From Verrucomicrobiaceae bacterium (lineage in GTDB: Bacteria; Verrucomicrobiota; Verrucomicrobiia; Verrucomicrobiales; Akkermansiaceae), in NCBI GenBank assembly GCA_027485995.1, contig JAIXPW010000154.1, positions 1 through 33,565 on the forward strand: DNA of 33,565 nt. Reading direction: 5' to 3'. Positions 24,431 through 31,339 of the stretch are shown in pieces. A model generated the notes under the pieces. It was not told where the DNA came from and did no database searches. It worked only from the letters and a program-made list of their open reading frames with translations. Positions within the stretch are counted from its first letter, which is position 1. Every line of letters begins with the position of its first letter. A program made the position numbers and the translations under genes.

Positions 24431-25309
24431 GTGAGCCGTCCGGTCGATGCCCTGATTGATTTCCTCCGCAGTGAAGAGACGCGGGGCATCACGCATGTGC
24501 ACCTCGATGAAGAGTCGCGTCAGGTTCTGCGCGATCTCAATGCCCGCTCGAAACGGCCGGCTGGAGCAGCGCCTGCCCCCGCCGCTCCCGCTGCCCGTGT
24601 CGCTTCCGAGCGCACTGGCATTTCCCTTGCCGCCGTGCCTGCGCCGAAGCCGAGCGCCGCCACTTCTGAACTCCGCATCGAGGGATACACGCCCGCTGAG
24701 CAGATCGACTCGCTGCGCCGCCAGGCGGAAACCTGGGCTCCGGCGCTTTCGCTGGGCACGCTCCGGAACACGATGGTCTTCTCCGTCGGGAATCCCGAGG
24801 CCGAGATCATGCTGGTCGGCGAGGCTCCGGGCTACCAGGAGGAGCGCCAGAAAGAACCCTTCGTCGGTCCCGCCGGGCAGAAGCTTACCGACATCCTCAA
24901 GGCGATGGGCCTGGCCCGCGAGCAGGTTTACATTTCCAACATCGTCAAGTTCCGGCCGTCGATGCCCGGCCAGACGACCAACAACCGTCCGCCGAACGAC
25001 GAGGAAATGGCGAGCTGCCTGCCTTTCATCCGCGCCGAGGTGTCGGTCGTGAAACCGAGCTGCATCATCGCGCTCGGCGGCACCGCTGCCAAGGGCCTGC
25101 TCAATCGCGACGACGCCGTGGCGAAGCTGCGCGGCTCCTGGCATGAGTTCGCCGGAGTGCCGGTGCGCGTGACCTACCACCCGAGCTACCTGCTGCGCGG
25201 CACCTCCGGAAATGACGACAAGCGCAAGGTCTGGGAGGACATGCTCGCCGTGATGGAGCTGCTCGCGATGCGGATTTCTGAAAAGCAGCGTGGCTATTTC
25301 ACCAAATGA
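24431..25309 (+). CDS. Uracil-DNA glycosylase, family 4/5-like, lacking the usual Fe-S cysteines
   Basis: Excises uracil from DNA as the first step of base excision repair. The 292-residue protein has motif GEAPGYQEE (residues 130-138), PFVGPAGQKL (143-152) and HPSYLLR (250-256), which place it in the family-4-like group. Residues about 40-80 are an Ala/Pro-rich linker after a small N-terminal segment. Family 4 enzymes normally carry four Fe-S cysteines. Here the N-terminal CxxC position reads ETWAPALSLG, and the VKCRP position is VKFRP (F174). Only C196 of the set remains, and C211 is the sole other cysteine. A cluster is therefore unlikely. Start is a GTG. The stop overlaps the asparaginase ATG by 4 bases. 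Confidence 0.88.
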   Translation: MSRPVDALIDFLRSEETRGITHVHLDEESRQVLRDLNARSKRPAGAAPAPAAPAARVASERTGISLAAVPAPKPSAATSELRIEGYTPAEQIDSLRRQAETWAPALSLGTLRNTMVFSVGNPEAEIMLVGEAPGYQEERQKEPFVGPAGQKLTDILKAMGLAREQVYISNIVKFRPSMPGQTTNNRPPNDEEMASCLPFIRAEVSVVKPSCIIALGGTAAKGLLNRDDAVAKLRGSWHEFAGVPVRVTYHPSYLLRGTSGNDDKRKVWEDMLAVMELLAMRISEKQRGYFTK

Positions 25310-25800
25310 GCCTGCTCGTCCTCACCACCGGCGGCACGATCGACAAGGTCTATTTCGACGCCACCTCCAAGTATGAGATCGGCGACCCGATGCTGCCGAT
25401 GGTCTTCCACGAGTCGGCCGTGACCTTGCCCTGGCGGCTGATTTCCCTGCTGAGAAAAGACAGCCTGGAGCTCACCGACACCGACCGGCAAACGATCCGC
25501 GAGGCCTGCGAACGCGAGCCGGAGTCGCGCATCCTCATCACCCACGGCACCGACACCATGGCCGAGACCGCTGAGTTTCTCTCCGGCATTCCAGGGAAAA
25601 CCATTGTCCTCACCGGAGCCCTCTCGCCCGCCCGCTTCCGCACCACCGACGCCACTTTCAATCTGGGCCTCGCCCTCGGCGCCGTGCAGTCACTGCCGCC
25701 GGGCACCTACCTCGCGATGAACGGAACGATTTTTCCCGCAGGAAAGGTCCGCAAAAACAAAGAGGCCGGTCGCTTTGAAACGACCGGCCCCGTAGAGTGA
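25306..25800 (+). CDS. One-domain asparaginase-like protein
   Basis: A 164-residue protein matching only the N-terminal domain of type I/II asparaginases. TTGGTIDK (residues 7-14) carries the nucleophilic Thr, and THGTDTM (about 79-85) carries the second Thr/Asp set. The C-terminal domain of full-length enzymes (about 330 residues) is absent, and the stop codon is clean, so this is not an obvious frameshift. Short forms of this type exist, and whether they hydrolyse asparagine is unclear. Its ATG overlaps the glycosylase stop (ATGA), so it is translationally coupled. The last codons contain a hairpin that acts on the opposite strand. Confidence 0.82.
   Translation: MSLLVLTTGGTIDKVYFDATSKYEIGDPMLPMVFHESAVTLPWRLISLLRKDSLELTDTDRQTIREACEREPESRILITHGTDTMAETAEFLSGIPGKTIVLTGALSPARFRTTDATFNLGLALGAVQSLPPGTYLAMNGTIFPAGKVRKNKEAGRFETTGPVE
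25749..25789 (-). terminator. Intrinsic terminator of the Bax-inhibitor gene, inside the convergent gene
   Basis: GGCCGGTCG (25764-25772) and CGACCGGCC (25781-25789) form a perfect 9-bp stem with an 8-base loop. On the minus strand the stem is followed by TCTTTGTTTTTG, a T-rich tail. On plus there is no T run. It therefore stops the Bax-inhibitor transcript, yet it encodes the last residues of the asparaginase-like protein. Confidence 0.75.
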
Positions 25801-25818
25801 TTCGGATTTCCCCGAGGA

Positions 25819-26523
25819 TCAGCGGCGCATGAACATCCGCAGGATGTACCAGAACATCAGTGCCACGCTGGCGAAAAGTCCCAGTGCCGCCGCCACATGC
25901 TGGCCGGGCTGGTAGTGGTGGATCACCCCGCTGGTCTGGTAAAGCACACAGCCACCGGCAAGCAGCACCATCGCCGCCGAGAACCAGAACCCGAGCGTGA
26001 TCGGCAGGAAAAACGAAGCCACGATGACACCGAGCGCCACGATGCTCGCCAGCTTGATGAATCCACCCAGGAAGGTGAAATCATTCCGAGTGGTGAATGC
26101 GATCGTCGTCAGCCCGAGCACCAGGGCCCCGGTCACCACGGCGGCTTTCCCGATCACCAGCGGATCTCCGGAAACGATCGGGGCCATCGCGATCAGTGGC
26201 AGGAAGATCAAGGATTCCGCGACCACGTAGAGACCCAGCCCGGCATACTGCATCGGGGCTGAAGTGGCGCTGCGGGCCCATTTGTCCGCGATCCAGCCGA
26301 CTGCCATGAAAGCCCCCATCACCATCAGCCATCCGTATCTGGATGATCCGAGCATCATCAGTGCTGCCTGTCCTGCCCCAAGCTGGATCAGGACGGTCTC
26401 AAGCAGGGCGAACAAGCCGATCGCACCTGCAAGATGCCAATAGGTCTTGCGGATGAACTCCGCACGTGTGTCAGCTCCATAATCAGAAACTGCTCCGGAC
26501 GAGTAAGGATTCAGATATTCCAT
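25819..26523 (-). CDS. Bax inhibitor-1 family membrane protein (YccA/YbhL-like)
   Basis: A 234-residue integral membrane protein with about seven hydrophobic helices, starting MEYLNPYSSGAVSDYGADTRAEFIRKTYWHLAGAIG, the usual soluble lead-in before helix 1. The family signature regions include GLTTIAFTTRNDFTFLGGF and LYQTSGVIHHY in the last third. Bacterial relatives include YccA, which modulates the FtsH protease, and pH-sensitive calcium-leak proteins; the exact role here is unknown. The ATG at 26521-26523 is chosen over upstream in-frame starts because it begins the conserved N-terminus. Its terminator lies in the end of the convergent asparaginase gene. Confidence 0.9.
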   Translation of the reverse strand: MEYLNPYSSGAVSDYGADTRAEFIRKTYWHLAGAIGLFALLETVLIQLGAGQAALMMLGSSRYGWLMVMGAFMAVGWIADKWARSATSAPMQYAGLGLYVVAESLIFLPLIAMAPIVSGDPLVIGKAAVVTGALVLGLTTIAFTTRNDFTFLGGFIKLASIVALGVIVASFFLPITLGFWFSAAMVLLAGGCVLYQTSGVIHHYQPGQHVAAALGLFASVALMFWYILRMFMRR

Positions 26524-26708
26524 GACACCCACTACTTGGCGATTCCGCAGATTTTTGCCACCTCGGAATTTGGAAATTTTGATCAACCCGCGGGACCAAA
26601 CCCCAAACACGGTCCTTGCGGCCCAATGTCCTCGATCTCTTTTTTCCGTTCCCTTCTTCCATTTCCCGCCGATCCCTTCAAAAAAGCGCCGTTCTCTCTC
26701 AACCCGTC

Positions 26709-28799
26709 ATGCATCCGTTTCTCGATACCCGCTTCCATGTCCGTTGGTCGACCCTGACTCCTGAGGCCGTCGAGCCGGACATCCGCCACGCGCTGGCCCT
26801 TGCCGAAGCCTCTCTGGAAGCCGTCCGCACCGCCGATCCGGAGGCGCTGACCTACGAGAACACCTTCGCCGCCCTCGAAAAGGCCACCGAGCCCCTCGGT
26901 CGCGGCTGGGGTCTGCTGAACCACCTCGATTCGGTCTGCGACGAACCCGCCCAGCGCGCCGCGCTCAACGCGATGCTGCCGGACGTTTCCAACTTCTACT
27001 CCTCGATCGCCCTCGACGACCGCCTCTGGACGGTGCTGAAAGCCTTCGGCCGCAGCGAGGCGGTGAAATCGCTCGATCCGGTGCAGCAGCGCTTTGTTGA
27101 GGAAACGATGCACGATTTCATGCAGTCCGGCGCCGACCTCCCGCCTGACCAGAAGGCCCGCATTTCCGAAATCGAGGCCGAGCTTTCGAAGCTCACGCAG
27201 GAATACTCCGAACACGTCCTCGACTCCACCAACGCCTGGGAGCTGGTCATCGAGGATGAATCCCGCCTCGCCGGACTGCCGGATTCCGCCAAGGCCGCCG
27301 CGCTGGCGAATGCGAAGGCAAAGGGCTTTGCCACCGAGGAAAAGCCCGCCTGGCGTTTCACGCTTCAGGGTCCCTCGATGATGCCGGTGATGCAGTATGC
27401 GGACGACGATGATCTCCGCCGCCAGGTCTGGGAGGCCTCGCAGACGATCGGAGCCAGCGGCGAACACGACAACACCGCCCGCGTCTGGAGGATCCTCGAG
27501 CTCCGTCGGGAAAAGGCCAACATCCTCGGCCACGACCATTTCGCCGACCTCACTCTCCAGCGCCGCATGGCCCGCGATGGAAAGACCGCGCTGCGTTTCA
27601 CCGAGGACCTCCACGCCCGCGTCCACGCCGCCTTCATCGCCGAATACAAGCAACTGCGGGTTTACAAGGCCGGTGCCACGAAGACCGACATCGAGGATTT
27701 CCAGCCCTGGGAAGTGGGCTACTGGGCCGAACGCCAGCGCAAGGAATGCTTCGACCTCGATGACGAGGCGCTGCGTCCGTATTTCCCGGTCGAAGGCGTC
27801 ATGGCCGGCATGTTCGAGCTTTCCTCAAGGCTCTTCGGCATCTCGATCCAGCAGCGCGACGCGGTCTACTATGAACGTGGTAAAAGACCGGCCGATGCTC
27901 CCGAGGACGCCATCGAGGTCTGGCACCCGGAAGTGACCTTCTACGACATCCACGACAGCTCCACTGGACGCCATCTCGGCTCCTTCTACGCCGACTGGCA
28001 CCCGCGTGAATCCAAGCGCGGCGGAGCCTGGATGAACTGCCTCCACACCGGCGGTCCCAATGAGCCGCACCTCGGACTGATCACCGGCAACATGTCACCG
28101 CCGATCGACGGCAAGCCCGCGCTGTTGACGCATGGCGAGGTCGAGACCGTCTTCCACGAATTCGGCCACCTGCTTCACGGGCTGCTCAGCGAGGTGACCG
28201 TCAAGTCGCTCGCCGGCACCAACGTCCCCTGGGACTTCGTCGAGCTGCCCTCACAGATCATGGAGAACTTCTGCTGGGACCGCGAATCGCTCGATCTTTT
28301 CGCCCGCCACACCGACACCGGCGAGCCGATCCCGTCCGATCTCTATGGAAAAATGAAGGCGGCTGAGAACTACATGAGCGCCACCACCTTCATCCGGCAG
28401 CTCGCGTTTGGAAAACTCGATCTCGAACTCCACATCCACCTCGACCGCTATCTCGGCCGTGACCTCGATGAAGTGGATCGCGAAATCCTCGCCGACTACC
28501 GCACGCCGCTGAAGACCGACGGGGCCTCGATGGCGCGTCGCTTCGGCCACCTCTTCAGCAGCCCCACCGGATATGCCGCCGGCTACTACTCCTACAAGTG
28601 GGCCGAGGTGCTGGATGCCGATGCCTTCACTCGATTTCAGAAGGAAGGCGTGCTGAATCCAGAGACCGGTCGCGCCTTCCGCGAGCACATCCTCAGCAAG
28701 GGCAACTCGGCACCGGTCGATGAACTTTACCGCCGCTTCATGGGCCGCGATCCTGAACTCGAGCCCCTGCTCGTGCGTTCGGGATTGGCGGCGGTGTGA
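26709..28799 (+). CDS. M3 family oligopeptidase (oligopeptidase A-like)
   Basis: A cytoplasmic zinc metallopeptidase that cleaves short peptides. The 696-residue protein starts MHPFLDTRFHVRWSTLTPE, as in oligopeptidase A. The zinc site is H483-E-F-G-H487 in VFHEFGHLLHGLL, followed by the downstream glutamate region QIMENFCWDRESL. GYAAGYYSYKWAEVLDADAF near the C-terminus is the conserved M3 substrate-binding segment with Tyr residues. Length is normal. The frame stays open to 26616, but the ATG at 26709 begins the conserved part. It converges with the AlkB gene at a hairpin-rich 79-bp gap. Confidence 0.93.
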   Translation: MHPFLDTRFHVRWSTLTPEAVEPDIRHALALAEASLEAVRTADPEALTYENTFAALEKATEPLGRGWGLLNHLDSVCDEPAQRAALNAMLPDVSNFYSSIALDDRLWTVLKAFGRSEAVKSLDPVQQRFVEETMHDFMQSGADLPPDQKARISEIEAELSKLTQEYSEHVLDSTNAWELVIEDESRLAGLPDSAKAAALANAKAKGFATEEKPAWRFTLQGPSMMPVMQYADDDDLRRQVWEASQTIGASGEHDNTARVWRILELRREKANILGHDHFADLTLQRRMARDGKTALRFTEDLHARVHAAFIAEYKQLRVYKAGATKTDIEDFQPWEVGYWAERQRKECFDLDDEALRPYFPVEGVMAGMFELSSRLFGISIQQRDAVYYERGKRPADAPEDAIEVWHPEVTFYDIHDSSTGRHLGSFYADWHPRESKRGGAWMNCLHTGGPNEPHLGLITGNMSPPIDGKPALLTHGEVETVFHEFGHLLHGLLSEVTVKSLAGTNVPWDFVELPSQIMENFCWDRESLDLFARHTDTGEPIPSDLYGKMKAAENYMSATTFIRQLAFGKLDLELHIHLDRYLGRDLDEVDREILADYRTPLKTDGASMARRFGHLFSSPTGYAAGYYSYKWAEVLDADAFTRFQKEGVLNPETGRAFREHILSKGNSAPVDELYRRFMGRDPELEPLLVRSGLAAV

Positions 28800-28810
28800 G
28801 TGATCAAACC

Positions 28811-28875
28811 GTGGCGGCGGATTCCATCCGCCATGCCATTTCCAACGAGGCTTGGCGTTTGGAAAACGCCGCCAC
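28811..28875. repeat. Multi-hairpin palindromic unit between convergent genes
   Basis: Outer arms GTGGCGGC (28811-28818) and GCCGCCAC (28868-28875) enclose two further hairpins: GGCGGA/TCCGCC (28816-28821 and 28827-28832) and GGCGTT/AACGCC (28854-28859 and 28865-28870). An alternative TTCCAA/TTGGAA pairing also exists. The shape resembles REP-like dispersed palindromes. It may also stop transcription from both sides. Confidence 0.75.
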
Positions 28876-28878
28876 GAT

Positions 28879-29475
28879 CTAATCCACCATCTGTCGGAAC
28901 GTCAGGTTGATGCGGGGTTCCTTGACCCGCTTCGATTTCGGCAGGCTGTGCAGCCAGTGGGTCTGGGTCTCGCCTTTCATCAGCAGCAGGCTGCCGGTCT
29001 CTAACAGGACGGACAGCGTCCCGCCGCTGCGCTTGTGCTTGAAGGAAAACTTCCGCTCCGCCCCGAGGCTGACGGAGGCGATGCAACTGTTTCGCTCGAT
29101 CGACCTTTCGTCGTCGCTGTGCCAGCCCATGCCTTCGTTGCCGTCGTTATAAAGGTTCAGCAGGCAGGAGTTGAAGGTAGTCCCGCAACGTTTCTCGACC
29201 GTCGCCTTCAGGGTCCGCAAGTCGTTGCTCCACGGCAGGGCCTGCTTCGTTGTACCCGAGTAGGAATAGGGCACCTCGCCGAACCACGCCACCTTGCGGG
29301 ACGTGACGATGCGCTTGCCAAAGATCACCACCTCGTCGTGGGTCCATGGCACGCCCGAACTCAGAGCTTCGTAGTAGTTCGCGGCCTCATCGACCGACAT
29401 CACCGGCCCAAGGTAGTTCACCACGCCGTCGCAGGGCAGGAGGTTGGTGTCGGGATCGGGCGCGAAGAGGTCCAT
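28879..29475 (-). CDS. AlkB-like 2-oxoglutarate/Fe(II) dioxygenase
   Basis: Probable repair enzyme that oxidatively removes alkyl groups from DNA or RNA bases. The 198-residue protein has the iron ligands H119-x-D121 (GMGWHSDDE) and H176 (HWLHSLPK). The 2-oxoglutarate binding signature R188-INLTF-R194 follows at the C-terminus. The nucleotide-recognition lid NSCLLNLYNDGNEGMGWH is also in place. Size and order match ALKBH2/3-like bacterial members. It stands alone on minus, convergent with the oligopeptidase gene. One TCTAACAG octamer (29000-29007) falls in it, read as CTG-TTA-GAG. Confidence 0.92.
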   Translation of the reverse strand: MDLFAPDPDTNLLPCDGVVNYLGPVMSVDEAANYYEALSSGVPWTHDEVVIFGKRIVTSRKVAWFGEVPYSYSGTTKQALPWSNDLRTLKATVEKRCGTTFNSCLLNLYNDGNEGMGWHSDDERSIERNSCIASVSLGAERKFSFKHKRSGGTLSVLLETGSLLLMKGETQTHWLHSLPKSKRVKEPRINLTFRQMVD

Positions 29476-29651
29476 GAGTCAGGAGTTCCGCTCACGATGG
29501 AGCAGACTCCGCTTCCGCTCAACCCCCCATCGCCAGCCCGGTGACCGTCTTTCGAGGTGGTGCTCGGAGCGCGCTGCCGCAACCGTAAGGTAATGCCTCC
29601 GCCGAAACCTCCGGCCTTGTTCTTTCAGATCGCATGCCTACGCATCGCTCC

Positions 29652-29680
29652 TTGAGTTCAAGCGGAGAATGACCTATCCC
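29652..29680 (+). promoter_or_regulatory. Predicted promoter of the 531-residue orphan gene
   Basis: TTGAGT (29652-29657), 17-base spacer, TATCCC (29675-29680), 6 bases to the ATG at 29687. It fits the short-leader layout seen elsewhere in the window. Confidence 0.45.
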
Positions 29681-29686
29681 TGAACC

Positions 29687-31282
29687 ATGTTATTCCGCTG
29701 GCTCGTGGTTTTGCTTTTTCCCATGTCGCTCCAAGCCGCGCCGATGGAGACGATGGCGTGGCATTTCGCGAAGATGCCGGAGCTGGCTGCCTTTTACGGG
29801 AATGCAACCTCTCTGCCCGATCCACCAGCTGCGACCACGAGCCCTGTCAGCTGCTTCACGGGGAAGGACGACAAGCTGAAGGATCTGAGCGAGCCCTTCC
29901 GCAAATACTTCCACCTGGGTCCCGATTCGTGGCTGGTCTGGAATGAGTCGAGGAAGTTACTCGTCGGCCACGCCATGCCGATCACCCTTTGGCAGATCGA
30001 ACCGGAAAGCGACTTCAAAGGCCAACCGACCCAGTTGGCAACCACCATCACCTGGTATCAAGGCATCGAACCCGGCCAGCCAGTTCCTGCGGACGCCAAA
30101 CCGGTGCATCGCATGACCCTTGTCAGCCGCTCGGGTCAAAAGGCCACGCAACTCTGGGGCTCATCGGAGCCTGCCAGGCTGCAGTCCATCAATCTGGAGG
30201 TCGAATTGGTCTACGGTGGCAACAATTACAGTGATTCCAGTCTGGACGTTGATCTGAGATTTACCATCGACTGGAGCGAGGCATCCAACGGCAAGACATG
30301 GAAATGGAATCTCACCAGCTCCGCAGTCTTGGAAAGCAATCCGACCCGGCCATTGGTTCTGACACAGGTCGTTTCTCCGGCAGGAGGATCCTGGACACTG
30401 ACCGCCGAGACCTCGATCCTGCTGTTCGATGGCCAGCCTCTGGCCAACTGTCGATTGAAGGAGTCAAACGGCAAGCCAGTCGCCGCGACCGAGTATCCGA
30501 AGCTGATCGCACCCATGCAGGCGACCAGAATTCCAACTTCAAAAGGAGAGGTGCTCTTTCGAGTCTTTCCAGTCAGTCAACTTTCTAAGTATCTGAAGGC
30601 CAATGCTTCTGGCTCGAAACCCGGAGAAGAGGTTGATCCATTCTCAGCCAGCGGCGTCGCTCCGCCCTCCAGATCCGAGCAAGAGGCGGTCATCACTTCC
30701 ATTCCAGAAGAGTTCAAACCATGGTTTCCCCAGTTGCTGATCGATCTGAAAGAACCGGTCAAAGGGTTTGGGATCAACGTTCCTGAGGGGAGTTTGATCG
30801 GTTACGATGCCAACTCCGGTTGGGTGTTCGTTGCCGGGCTCGATGCCACCGCGCTGGAACAGCTGGAAATTCTAACGTTGGGGTGTAACCTTCCTGCCCC
30901 GGCCATGATTGGAATTCTCCAGGCACTTGTGACTACCCAGAAGTCAAATCAAGTCGATGAGGCAAAGGCCTACCTGGTAGGACGCAATGGACAAAAGTTT
31001 GGCCTGACCTGCAAAGTCGATGCCAATGGGAGCCTTATTGAATTGGAGTTCGAACCGACCCTTGGCAATACTGACCAAGTCGTTGATCTTCGTCTATATT
31101 CCAAGCGAGCAGCGCCTTTCCGCGAGTGCAATACTTCGATATCATTGCCGTGCGGAGTTTCTGTGATGAGTCATTCCGACACCGCCGAGGATGGCAAACA
31201 AGTGACCGAATCCTTTCAGGCAACGATTGTTAGGCCCCCAAACGAAGGCAAATCCACCGAAGCCCCCAATCCTTCGGACTGA
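29687..31282 (+). CDS. Large exported protein, not recognised
   Basis: A 531-residue protein with signal peptide MLFRWLVVLLFPMSLQAAP. I do not recognise a domain. The mature part alternates beta-type strands with Gly/Asn turns (TWYQGIEPGQPVP, LEVELVYGGNNYSDSSLDVDLRF). A Ser/Pro-rich hinge lies near residues 305-335 (SGSKPGEEVDPFSASGVAPP). A second part (FGINVPEGSLIGYDANSGWVFVAG) is followed by a helical segment and a Pro/Ser tail. Few cysteines are present. The third-codon positions look less GC-rich than in neighbouring genes, which could mean later arrival, but this was judged by eye. It precedes the GHL10 gene on the same strand, each with its own promoter-like signal. Confidence 0.7.
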   Translation: MLFRWLVVLLFPMSLQAAPMETMAWHFAKMPELAAFYGNATSLPDPPAATTSPVSCFTGKDDKLKDLSEPFRKYFHLGPDSWLVWNESRKLLVGHAMPITLWQIEPESDFKGQPTQLATTITWYQGIEPGQPVPADAKPVHRMTLVSRSGQKATQLWGSSEPARLQSINLEVELVYGGNNYSDSSLDVDLRFTIDWSEASNGKTWKWNLTSSAVLESNPTRPLVLTQVVSPAGGSWTLTAETSILLFDGQPLANCRLKESNGKPVAATEYPKLIAPMQATRIPTSKGEVLFRVFPVSQLSKYLKANASGSKPGEEVDPFSASGVAPPSRSEQEAVITSIPEEFKPWFPQLLIDLKEPVKGFGINVPEGSLIGYDANSGWVFVAGLDATALEQLEILTLGCNLPAPAMIGILQALVTTQKSNQVDEAKAYLVGRNGQKFGLTCKVDANGSLIELEFEPTLGNTDQVVDLRLYSKRAAPFRECNTSISLPCGVSVMSHSDTAEDGKQVTESFQATIVRPPNEGKSTEAPNPSD

Positions 31283-31303
31283 TTGATTGTTAGACTCCCT
31301 GAC

Positions 31304-31332
31304 TTGCCCCTCGGCTGATCCTGCCGCATTCT
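31304..31332 (+). promoter_or_regulatory. Predicted promoter of the GHL10 gene
   Basis: TTGCCC (31304-31309), 17-base spacer, CATTCT (31327-31332), 7 bases to the ATG at 31340. It lies in the 57-bp gap after the orphan gene. Confidence 0.4.
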
Positions 31333-31339
31333 CCCGACC

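Noticed and set aside
23924..25180. 418-codon frame that would fuse the DUF1232 protein to upstream sequence
   Set aside because: The upstream part opposes the uracil glycosylase gene and has no domain. The DUF1232 start at 24316 is sufficient.
31221..31295. GTTAGGC and GTTAGAC cores near each other, resembling integron attC ends
   Set aside because: Both are in the same orientation with no inverted partner or attC-like stem, no integron integrase is present, and the same core is scattered through unrelated genes.
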